From: Candidatus Brocadiia bacterium
Lineage (GTDB): Bacteria > Planctomycetota > MHYJ01 > WSZJ01
Reading direction: 5' to 3'
Length of the DNA: 14,701 nt
Assembly: GCA_013360825.1 (NCBI GenBank)
Contig: JABWAY010000068.1
Location: forward strand, 1 to 14,701
This document shows positions 1 through 6,650 of the stretch, in pieces. Made by a program: the position numbers and the translations under genes. The notes below the pieces were generated by a model that saw nothing but the letters and a program-made list of their open reading frames with translations, had not been told where the DNA came from and made no database searches. The stretch's first letter is position 1. Each line of letters begins with the position of its first letter.

Positions 1-80
1 GCGCCGCGCGACAGCGCCTCTGGCGCCGCCGCGGCGAAGTCCGGGGACGGCAGGCAAACGACGAGGGCGATGACGGCCAT
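1..80 (-). CDS. Possible start of a divergent exported protein (partial)
   Basis: Reading leftward from the ATG at 80, the frame is open to the window edge. It begins with a hydrophobic run (MAVIALVVCLP) followed by an Ala-rich stretch, which looks like a weak signal peptide without the usual basic N-terminus. An in-frame TGA lies five codons upstream of this ATG, so no longer start exists in this frame. I see no clear Shine-Dalgarno sequence. Only about 26 residues are visible. The plus strand is also open in one frame here, so this call is tentative. Confidence 0.25.
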   Translation of the reverse strand, partial: MAVIALVVCLPSPDFAAAAPEALSRG

Positions 81-143
81 CGGGGAAGCGTATCACGGTC
101 GCGCCGGCAGGCCTGCGCGGACCGGGCGACGGTCGGCGCAAAA

Positions 144-159
144 ATCTTTTGCGAAAGAT
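144..159. promoter_or_regulatory. Dyad upstream of the -35 box (candidate activator site)
   Basis: ATCTTT-TGCG-AAAGAT is a perfect 6-bp inverted repeat with a 4-nt spacer. Its centre lies about 45 bp upstream of the predicted transcription start, where activators of the CRP/FNR type often bind. The arm and spacer geometry resembles an FNR-family site, but the arm sequence does not match the TTGAT/ATCAA consensus. No T-run follows, so it is not a terminator. Its role as a binding site is an inference. Confidence 0.35.
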
Positions 160-161
160 CG

Positions 162-190
162 TTGACGCTCTCACCGTCCGCCCGTACAGT
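162..190 (+). promoter_or_regulatory. Sigma70-like promoter of the Nxr-like operon
   Basis: TTGACG at 162-167 (5 of 6 to TTGACA) is separated by exactly 17 nt from TACAGT at 185-190 (4 of 6 to TATAAT). It sits in a short AT-richer island in otherwise GC-rich DNA and points at the first gene of the operon, whose start codon is at 253. Transcription would begin near 197, leaving a leader of about 55 nt. It is the best promoter match I found by eye in the window. Confidence 0.55.
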
Positions 191-209
191 TAGTTAAGTC
201 AATTAACTA
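191..209. promoter_or_regulatory. Operator-like palindrome over the predicted transcription start
   Basis: TAGTTAA-GTCAA-TTAACTA is a perfect 7-bp inverted repeat with a 5-nt spacer, directly after the -10 box and covering the predicted start near 197. An AT-rich palindrome of this size in this place is the usual layout of a repressor operator, for example for MarR- or TetR-type dimers. No regulator gene is visible nearby, so the protein that binds is unknown. Confidence 0.45.
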
Positions 210-252
210 TTGTGCGGAGCCGGACACACGGCGCGCTCTCTGGAGGCTGGCC

Positions 253-1896
253 ATGATCACGGGCAAACATCTCTGGAAACTCTCCCTCTCCTCCGTCGTC
301 GCCGCAGCCGCGACGGGCCTGCTGTTCTCCGGTTGCAGCGGGACCGATGAGAACGGCAACGGAAACGGAAACGGCGGCGGGGCCCCTCCCGCCGCAATCG
401 GCGAGGGGGACGGAAAAACGCTCTTCGCCGCAAACTGCGCCGTCTGCCACGGACCCGAGGGGCGCGGTGACGGAACCGCCTCCTACCTCCTCTGGCCGCG
501 CCCGCGTGATTTCTCGGCCGGCAAATTCAAGATCCGGTCCACAAAAACCGGCGGCCTCCCGACCGACGACGACCTCTTCAACGTCATCAGCAACGGCATG
601 CCCGGCACCTCGATGCCCGCCTGGAGCCACTTTCCGGAAGACGCCCGACGCAGGCTCGTCGCCGTAGTCAAGGCGCTCAGCCAATACAGGGACGCCGACA
701 TGGACGCCCCCTTTAATCACTTCGCAAGCAAGGGCGCCGGAGAGGTCGTGACCGTCCCTGCGGAACCGGCCGTGACGGCGGCGACCCTCGCCCGCGGGAA
801 GACGCTGTATGTGGACCAGGGGTGCGTCAAGTGCCACGGGGAGACCGGGCGGGCCGACGGCCCGTCCGCCCGCGATCTGAAGGACGACTGGGAACAGCCG
901 ATCCGCCCGAACGACTTCACGCAGGGGATCTTCCGGGGGGGCTCGACCAGCCGGGACATCTACCTCCGGTTCGCGACCGGGATGAGCGGCACCCCGATGC
1001 CGGCGTACACGGAAATGCCGGACGCCGATCGCTGGGCGCTCGTGCACTACGTCCTGTCCCTGTCGGGCGAAGGCTCGAAACAGGTCGCCGCAGCCACCCC
1101 GACCGGTTCGCTGATCGAGGTGGCGAGCGTCGGGAAGGCCCCGGTCGATCCCGCCGATCCGGCCTGGGACATGGTCAAGCCCGTGACCATCCCCCTCGCT
1201 CTGCTCTTCAACCGCTCCACCGCCCCGCGCCTGGCGGACGTCCGGGTCGTGCACGACGGCACGAACGTCGCCTTCCAGATCTCCTGGGAGGACAGCTCGA
1301 ACCAGAGCGCCGTGCTCCGGGCCGAGGACTTCCGGGACGCCGTGGCGCTGCAGTTCGCGCTGAAGGGGCTGGACACGCCGTTCACGATGGGAAGCGCGGA
1401 CAAGCCGGTGAACATCTGGCACTGGAAGGCGGACTGGCAGGTCGATCTCGGGCGGTGGCAGGACGTCGAGCAGGCGCACCCCGGGATGGCGGTGGAGATG
1501 TACCCGTACGAGAAGGGGGACAGGACGGTCGTGAACAAGGGTGGGAATCCTCCGCCGATGCCGGAACAGGACAAGGCGTTCCAGTCCGGCTGGGCGGCCG
1601 GGAACGCGATGTCGAATCCGCAGCGGACCTCCGCCGCCGAGGAGTGCGTGGCGGCCGGGTTCGGGACGCTGACCTCGCTGCCTTCCGACAGGCAGAAGGT
1701 GTCCGGCAAGGGCATCTGGAAGGCGGGCCGGTGGACGGTCGTGATGAGCCGGCCGGTCGCAGGCCCGGATGCCTGCTGCGTGACGTTCCGGAAAGGCGTG
1801 GAGGTCCCGGTGTCGTTCGCGGTGTGGGACGGCGCCGCCGGAGATCGGGCAGGGCAGAAGTCGGTCACCACCTGGTACCGGCTGGTTCTGAAGTAA
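253..1896 (+). CDS. Diheme cytochrome c / heme b (EB_dh-type) lipoprotein, NxrC-like gamma subunit
   Basis: This is the likely electron-exit subunit of the molybdoenzyme encoded downstream. A lipoprotein signal ends at C28 (lipobox FSGC), followed by an (Asn-Gly)4 linker. Two cytochrome c domains follow, with heme motifs C62-A-V-C65-H66 and C191-V-K-C194-H195. Each has a plausible distal Met in a 'GMPGTSMPAW' or 'GMSGTPMPAY' stretch. From about residue 297 to the end the sequence resembles the ethylbenzene dehydrogenase gamma domain, which binds heme b through Met and Lys. M379 and the Lys of the nearby 'NIWHWK' motif are candidate ligands. The 547-aa length is much greater than a stand-alone gamma subunit because of the diheme fusion. 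TGGAGG precedes the ATG at 253. The protein should sit on the outer face of a membrane, anchored by lipid. Assignment to the enzyme rests on domain type and operon position. Confidence 0.85.
   Translation: MITGKHLWKLSLSSVVAAAATGLLFSGCSGTDENGNGNGNGGGAPPAAIGEGDGKTLFAANCAVCHGPEGRGDGTASYLLWPRPRDFSAGKFKIRSTKTGGLPTDDDLFNVISNGMPGTSMPAWSHFPEDARRRLVAVVKALSQYRDADMDAPFNHFASKGAGEVVTVPAEPAVTAATLARGKTLYVDQGCVKCHGETGRADGPSARDLKDDWEQPIRPNDFTQGIFRGGSTSRDIYLRFATGMSGTPMPAYTEMPDADRWALVHYVLSLSGEGSKQVAAATPTGSLIEVASVGKAPVDPADPAWDMVKPVTIPLALLFNRSTAPRLADVRVVHDGTNVAFQISWEDSSNQSAVLRAEDFRDAVALQFALKGLDTPFTMGSADKPVNIWHWKADWQVDLGRWQDVEQAHPGMAVEMYPYEKGDRTVVNKGGNPPPMPEQDKAFQSGWAAGNAMSNPQRTSAAEECVAAGFGTLTSLPSDRQKVSGKGIWKAGRWTVVMSRPVAGPDACCVTFRKGVEVPVSFAVWDGAAGDRAGQKSVTTWYRLVLK
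352..375 (+). repeat. Four-copy 6-bp tandem repeat (AACGGM)4
   Basis: The units are AACGGC, AACGGA, AACGGA and AACGGC. They encode Asn-Gly four times in the linker between the lipid-anchored cysteine and the first heme domain of the cytochrome. A change in copy number would lengthen or shorten the linker without a frameshift. Confidence 0.7.
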
Positions 1897-1906
1897 GGAG
1901 GATCCC

Positions 1907-2866
1907 GTGGACATCCGCTGCGCGCCCGGACTGCTCGAGGAAGCCGTCGTGAGGGGAGTCCTTCATCGCACGGAGGCCGGCGACGCTTCGTGGACGCGGG
2001 ATCTCCATGTGCTGACCGACTCGGCGTACCTGCATCCGGAAGCGGAGAGGGAGGGGCAGTTCGCGGAGGCGCACGCGCTCTTCTTCCGGAAGCTCGGGTA
2101 CGGGAAGGTGCTGGAGACGGTCGTGGCCGAGTTCAAGGGGCTCGGAGGGGCGGTGTCGGAGCTGGTGATCGACCGGGCGATGACGCCGTCGGAGGAGGAG
2201 GCGGACCTCCGGGAGTGCGCGGACGGTCGCCTCGGGATCCGGATTCTCCTGCGTGTGACCCGGTTCGACGACCTGGACGCGCTGGCCGGGTTCTACCGGC
2301 ACGAGCTGGTGCATGTCGAGGACATGCTCAACCCGGTGTTCGGCTACCGTGCGGTGCCCAGGATCGCCGACCGTCCGGCGGAGGAAAACCTGGTCCGGGC
2401 GCGCCTGCGGCTTCTGTGGAATCTCTCGATCGGCGGTCGGGTGGAGAGAAGCGGGAAGCGGGGTGCGGCGACGCGGGCGGAATGGACGCAGACGGCCGCC
2501 AACGCCTGGCCGGGCTTCTCCCCCGAGGTCCGGGAGGCGGTCGTCCGCCGCCTGTGGGACGGCGCGGGGATGACCTGGGCGATCCTGCTGGACATCGCGC
2601 GGGACGCGCGAAAGCTCCTCACGTTCGCCGGGGTCAGCCAGGAGACCTCGGTCCGGGGGCCCGGATCGCTCTGTCCTCTCTGCAGCTTTCCGACGTTTTC
2701 GTGGCAGGAGGACCCGGCGACGGCCCCGGCGCGGGTCATCGCCGCACTCAAGATCGATTTCCCCGGCTGGACGCCCGACCAGGGCGCCTGCCGGCAGTGC
2801 ATGGACGGGTATGAGCTGCGCATCCGATTCGCGCCCAGCGTGGCGCTGAACACCATCCGGGATTAG
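1907..2866 (+). CDS. Unrecognised HExxH / zinc-ribbon protein in the Nxr-like operon
   Basis: I do not recognise a family for this 319-aa protein. It has no signal peptide or membrane segment, so it is probably cytoplasmic. Residues 132-136 read H-E-L-V-H, the HExxH zinc-metallopeptidase signature. E159 or E160 could be a third ligand, as in gluzincin-type enzymes. Near the C-terminus, C256-x2-C259 and C295-x2-C298 form a likely zinc ribbon, loosely reminiscent of FdhE-type formate dehydrogenase accessory proteins. The GTG start at 1907 is supported by AAGGAGG, which overlaps the stop of the cytochrome gene ten bases earlier; the next gene starts nine bases after this one ends. A role in maturation or quality control of the exported enzyme would fit position and motifs. 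That is inference, and the HExxH could be coincidental. Confidence 0.8.
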   Translation: MDIRCAPGLLEEAVVRGVLHRTEAGDASWTRDLHVLTDSAYLHPEAEREGQFAEAHALFFRKLGYGKVLETVVAEFKGLGGAVSELVIDRAMTPSEEEADLRECADGRLGIRILLRVTRFDDLDALAGFYRHELVHVEDMLNPVFGYRAVPRIADRPAEENLVRARLRLLWNLSIGGRVERSGKRGAATRAEWTQTAANAWPGFSPEVREAVVRRLWDGAGMTWAILLDIARDARKLLTFAGVSQETSVRGPGSLCPLCSFPTFSWQEDPATAPARVIAALKIDFPGWTPDQGACRQCMDGYELRIRFAPSVALNTIRD

Positions 2867-2875
2867 GAGGGCGAC

Positions 2876-5800
2876 ATGGGCGTCACACGGCGGGACTTCC
2901 TCAAGCAGTCGGGTCTGGCGGGCGGGGCGGCTTACTTCGCCTCCGCGGGTCTCAAGCTCGAGGCTTTCGAACCCTTCCCCGATATCGATCCGCTTGCGGC
3001 CTATCCCGCCAGGGGATGGGAGAAGGTCTACCGCGAACAGTACCGCTACGACTCGAGCTTCTCGTGGGTCTGCTCCCCCAACTGCACGCATGCCTGCCGG
3101 ATGCGCGCCTTCGTCCGCAACGGGGTCGTCCTCCGCAGCGAGCAGAACTACGACAACGGGCGCGTCGGCGACCTCTACGGCAACAAGGCCACCGTCAACT
3201 GGAATCCGCGCGGCTGCTCCAACGGTTTCACCATGCAGCGCCGGATGTACGGCCCGTACCGGCTCCGCTACCCGATGATCCGCAAGATGTGGAAGCAGTG
3301 GGCCGACGACGGCTTCCCCGAACTCACCCCCGCCAACCACAAGAAGTACAAGTTCGACTCCCGCGGCACGGACGAACTCGTCCGCATCGGCTGGGACGAG
3401 GCCTTCAAGTACCTCGCCAGGGGCGTCGTCCACATCTCGAAGAAGTACAGCGGCGACCAGGGACGCAAGCGGCTTCTCGACCAGGGGTATCCGGAAGAGA
3501 TGCTCATGCATCACGAGGGGGCCGGAACCCGGACCTGCAAGGTCCGCGGCGGCATGGGACTCCTCGGCGTCATCGGAAAGTACGGCATGTACCGCTTCGG
3601 GCAGGGACTCGCCCTGGTCGACGCGAAGATCCGCGGCGTGGACGAGCACAAGGCCAAGGGTTCCCGGATCTGGTCGAACTACACCTGGCACGGCGACCAG
3701 GCCCCGGGCCATCCGTTCGTGCACGGGCTCCAGACTTCCGACTGCGACATGAACGACTTCCGCTTTACCAAGCTCCACATCCAGCTCGGCAAGAACCTCA
3801 TCGAGAACAAGCGCGCCGATAATCACTTCTTCGTCGAGTCCATGGAACGCGGGGCGAAGATCGTGGTCATTGCGCCGGAGTACTCGCCGCCGGCGACGAA
3901 GGCGGACTACTGGATCCCGATCCGCCCGAACAGCGACACGGCGCTGCTGCTGGGCATCACGAAGCTGATGATCGACGAGAAGAAGTACGACGAGAAGTTC
4001 GTGAAGGAGTTCACGGACTTCCCGATTCTCGTGAGGAAGGACACGCTGAAGCGGCTGCAGGCGAAGGACATCATCAAGGGATACGTTCCGCCGGACATCT
4101 CGGCGGGGGCGTCGATGAAGGTGCAGGGGCTGACGAAGGAGCAGCACGCGAAGGTCGGGGACTTCGTGGTGTGGGACTCGAAGTCGAACGGCCCGAAGGT
4201 GATCACGCGGGACGACGTGGGCGCGAACCTGGCGAAGCTGGGGATCGACCCGGCGCTGGAAGGGAAGTTCACGGTGAAGACGGTGGACGGGAAGGACGTG
4301 GAGGTCGTGCCGCTCTTCGACCTTTACAAGAACACCCACCTGAAGGACTACGACCTGGACAGCGTGCACGAGATGACGCGGGCGCCGAAGGAGCTGATCC
4401 GCCGGCTGGCGGACGACATCGCGACGACGAGTCCGGTGGCGATCCATACGGGGGAAGGCATCAACCACTGGTTCCATGCGACGGAGGTGAACCGGGCGAG
4501 CTACCTGCCGCTGATGCTGACCGGGAACATCGGGAAGCCGGGGGCCGGGGGGCACACCTGGGCCGGGAACTACAAGGCGGCACTCTTCCAGGGCTCGAGC
4601 TGGAGCGGCCCGGGGTTCAAGGGCTGGATCAATGAGGACCCGTGGCACCTGAATCTCGACGAGAAGGCGGACGGCAAGGAGATCCACGCGCACGCCTTCA
4701 CGATGGACGAGGAGCCGGCGTACTGGAACTACGACGAACGTCCGCTGACGGTGGAGACGCCGGAGAAGGGGCACAAGTGCTTCACGGGCAAAACGCACAT
4801 GCCGACGCCGACGAAGTTCCTCTGGTACACGAACGTGAACATCTTCAACAACGCGAAGTGGGCGTACCAGATGCTCATGAAGACGAACACGAAGATCGAG
4901 ATGATCGTCGGGACGGACATCGAGATGAACTCGACCGTGGAGTATTCGGACCTGGTCTTCGCCGCGAACTGCTGGATGGAGTTCCAGAACTACGAGGTGA
5001 CGGGATCCTGCTCGAATCCGTTCCTGCAGATCTGGGGGCGCGGAATCAAGCCGGTGTACGACACGCTGGACGACCCGGTCATCCTGGCGCGCGCCGCGAA
5101 GGCGGTGGGCGAGGAGATCGGGGACCGGCGGATGGAGGACATGTGGAAGTTCGCGCTGCAGAACAAGACGGAGGTCTACATCCAGCGTCTGCTGGACGGC
5201 TCCACGACGGCGCGGGGGTACAAGGCGCAGGACATCATCGACGGAAAATTCGGGGAGCCGGGCGCAGCCCTGTTCCTCTTCCGCACCTACCCGCGGATTC
5301 CCTTCTACGAGCAGATCACGGATTCGGAGCCGTTCTACACGCCGACGGGGCGCCTGCAGGCCTACAACGACGAGGACGAGGTCATCGAATACGGGGAGAA
5401 CTTTGTCGTCCACCGCGAGGGGCCTGAGGCGACGCAGCATCTTCCGAACGTGATCGTGAGTTCGAATCCCTGGATCCGTCCGGAGTCGTACGGGATTCCG
5501 GAGGACGCGATGGGCTGGGACGAGCGGCAGGTCCGCAACATCAAGAAGCCGTGGAGCGAGGTGAGGAACACCAAGAACCCGCTCTGGGAGGCGGGATTCA
5601 AGTTCTACTGCATCACGCCGAAGTCGCGGCACTCGACGCACTCGCAGTGGCAGGTCACGGACTGGCAGTTCATCTGGAACAACCAGTTCGGGGATCCGTA
5701 CCGGCGGGACAAGCGGCAGCCGGGGGTCGGCGAGCACCAGATTCACATCAACCCGAAGGCCGCCGAGGACCTGGGGATCGCGGACGGCGACTACGTCTAC

Positions 5801-6316
5801 GTCGACGCCAACCCGGCCGACCGGCCGTTCATCGGCTGGAAGCCCGACGATCCGCAGTACAAGGTCAGCCGCCTGATGCTCCGGGCCAAGTACAACTCGG
5901 CCTACCCGTACGGCGCCGTGATGATGAAGCACGCACCGTTCATCGCGACGGAGCGGTCGGTGAAGGCTCACGAGACGCGGGAGGACGGTCGGGCGCAGTC
6001 CGACGGCACCGGCTACCAGTCGAGCTTCCGCTACGGCTCCCAGCAGTCCGTGACGCGGGGCTGGCTGATGCCGATGCACCAGCTCGACTCCCTGTTCCAC
6101 AAGGCGAAGGGGAAGATGGGGTTCATCTTCGGCGGCGAGGCGGACAACCACGCGGTGAACACGGTGCCGAAGGAGACGCTGGTCCGGGTGACGAAGGCGG
6201 AGAACGGCGGGCTGGGCGGGCAGGGAGTCTGGGCACCGGGAGCGACCGGGTTCGCGCCGGGCGGGGAGAGTGCCTGGATGAAGAAGTACCTGGCCGGGGA
6301 CGTGACGAAGGCCTGA
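2876..6316 (+). CDS. nxrA-like: Molybdopterin oxidoreductase catalytic subunit, NxrA-like (type II DMSO reductase family)
   Basis: This is the catalytic alpha subunit, expected to carry Mo-bisPGD and one FeS cluster. The N-terminus has a Tat motif, T4-R-R-D-F-L-K, so it would be exported folded. The cluster ligands are C66-x3-C70-x3-C74 and C114 ('RGCSNG'). NarG has His at the first of these positions. The QTSD motif places D289 at the molybdenum-ligand Asp of NarG (D291 is the alternative). The C-terminal domain around residues 905-1040 has the pterin-binding 'TPKSRHSTHS' and 'GDYVYVDANP' elements. Length (1146 aa) and motifs fit the Nitrospira/anammox NxrA group, about 1147 aa, better than NarG. 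Start: TAGGAGG overlaps the stop of the preceding gene. Possible reactions are nitrite oxidation, nitrate reduction or reduction of another oxyanion. Synonymous codon use switches sharply near position 3845. Confidence 0.9.
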   Translation: MGVTRRDFLKQSGLAGGAAYFASAGLKLEAFEPFPDIDPLAAYPARGWEKVYREQYRYDSSFSWVCSPNCTHACRMRAFVRNGVVLRSEQNYDNGRVGDLYGNKATVNWNPRGCSNGFTMQRRMYGPYRLRYPMIRKMWKQWADDGFPELTPANHKKYKFDSRGTDELVRIGWDEAFKYLARGVVHISKKYSGDQGRKRLLDQGYPEEMLMHHEGAGTRTCKVRGGMGLLGVIGKYGMYRFGQGLALVDAKIRGVDEHKAKGSRIWSNYTWHGDQAPGHPFVHGLQTSDCDMNDFRFTKLHIQLGKNLIENKRADNHFFVESMERGAKIVVIAPEYSPPATKADYWIPIRPNSDTALLLGITKLMIDEKKYDEKFVKEFTDFPILVRKDTLKRLQAKDIIKGYVPPDISAGASMKVQGLTKEQHAKVGDFVVWDSKSNGPKVITRDDVGANLAKLGIDPALEGKFTVKTVDGKDVEVVPLFDLYKNTHLKDYDLDSVHEMTRAPKELIRRLADDIATTSPVAIHTGEGINHWFHATEVNRASYLPLMLTGNIGKPGAGGHTWAGNYKAALFQGSSWSGPGFKGWINEDPWHLNLDEKADGKEIHAHAFTMDEEPAYWNYDERPLTVETPEKGHKCFTGKTHMPTPTKFLWYTNVNIFNNAKWAYQMLMKTNTKIEMIVGTDIEMNSTVEYSDLVFAANCWMEFQNYEVTGSCSNPFLQIWGRGIKPVYDTLDDPVILARAAKAVGEEIGDRRMEDMWKFALQNKTEVYIQRLLDGSTTARGYKAQDIIDGKFGEPGAALFLFRTYPRIPFYEQITDSEPFYTPTGRLQAYNDEDEVIEYGENFVVHREGPEATQHLPNVIVSSNPWIRPESYGIPEDAMGWDERQVRNIKKPWSEVRNTKNPLWEAGFKFYCITPKSRHSTHSQWQVTDWQFIWNNQFGDPYRRDKRQPGVGEHQIHINPKAAEDLGIADGDYVYVDANPADRPFIGWKPDDPQYKVSRLMLRAKYNSAYPYGAVMMKHAPFIATERSVKAHETREDGRAQSDGTGYQSSFRYGSQQSVTRGWLMPMHQLDSLFHKAKGKMGFIFGGEADNHAVNTVPKETLVRVTKAENGGLGGQGVWAPGATGFAPGGESAWMKKYLAGDVTKA

Positions 6317-6359
6317 ACCGCGGTCCGGGGAGATCCCGGGCGGCATGGAGGACAGGGCG

Positions 6360-6638
6360 ATGCCAAAGGACGAGATGGACGAAACCGACCCGATGCAGTT
6401 CGTCGGGATGGGCGTGCCCGCCGGGCCGGGCGCGGACGAGGACATGGTCCGGGCCGTCGTCGAGGAGTTCATGCTCCTCGGCTTCGACCGGAACCGGCTC
6501 CTCGGGCTGTTCCGGAACTCCTTCTACGCCGGCACCCACCGCATCTGGCGGGAGCGCGGCGAGGCGTACGTGACCGACCTGCTCGACAAAGTGCTGGCGG
6601 AGTGGACACCGGCGTCGGTGGCGAAGAGCGACATCTAA
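6360..6638 (+). CDS. Small unknown protein between alpha and beta subunits
   Basis: The product is 92 aa from the ATG at 6360, which has GGAGG (6347-6351) at 8-nt spacing. An ATG at 6345 is also in frame, but the Shine-Dalgarno sequence lies just inside it, so I prefer 6360. The protein is acidic at the N-terminus ('DEMDETDP'), then has a Gly/Pro-rich turn and two or three predicted helices with 'VVEEFMLLGFDRNRLLGLFRN' split by charged residues, and an 'FYAGTHRIW' segment. No Cys cluster, signal peptide or membrane helix is visible. It lies 43 bp after the alpha gene and 12 bp before the beta gene. It may assist assembly of the alpha-beta complex. I do not know the family, and the role is inferred from position only. 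Confidence 0.8.
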   Translation: MPKDEMDETDPMQFVGMGVPAGPGADEDMVRAVVEEFMLLGFDRNRLLGLFRNSFYAGTHRIWRERGEAYVTDLLDKVLAEWTPASVAKSDI

Positions 6639-6650
6639 AGGAGACATCAC

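Noticed and set aside
144..159. Calling the upstream dyad an FNR site
   Set aside because: The spacing fits, but the arms TCTTT/AAAGA do not match TTGAT/ATCAA.
199..1914. A 571-codon minus-strand open frame opposite the cytochrome gene
   Set aside because: The plus strand has two CxxCH motifs, a lipoprotein signal and a ribosome site; the minus frame has no recognisable feature.
2876..6316. Naming the alpha subunit NarG
   Set aside because: No NarI in the operon, Tat signal present, first FeS ligand Cys instead of His, and the partner beta subunit matches NxrB better than NarH.
6345..6359. Earlier ATG for the 92-aa protein
   Set aside because: GGAGG at 6347-6351 lies inside this longer version and at ideal distance from the ATG at 6360.
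1865..6472. A 1535-codon open frame on the minus strand opposite the cytochrome, zinc-ribbon and NxrA-like genes
   Set aside because: It is Arg/Val/Leu/Pro-rich without domain motifs and mirrors the GC-ending codon positions of the real genes. It crosses several of them and has the composition expected of an antisense shadow.
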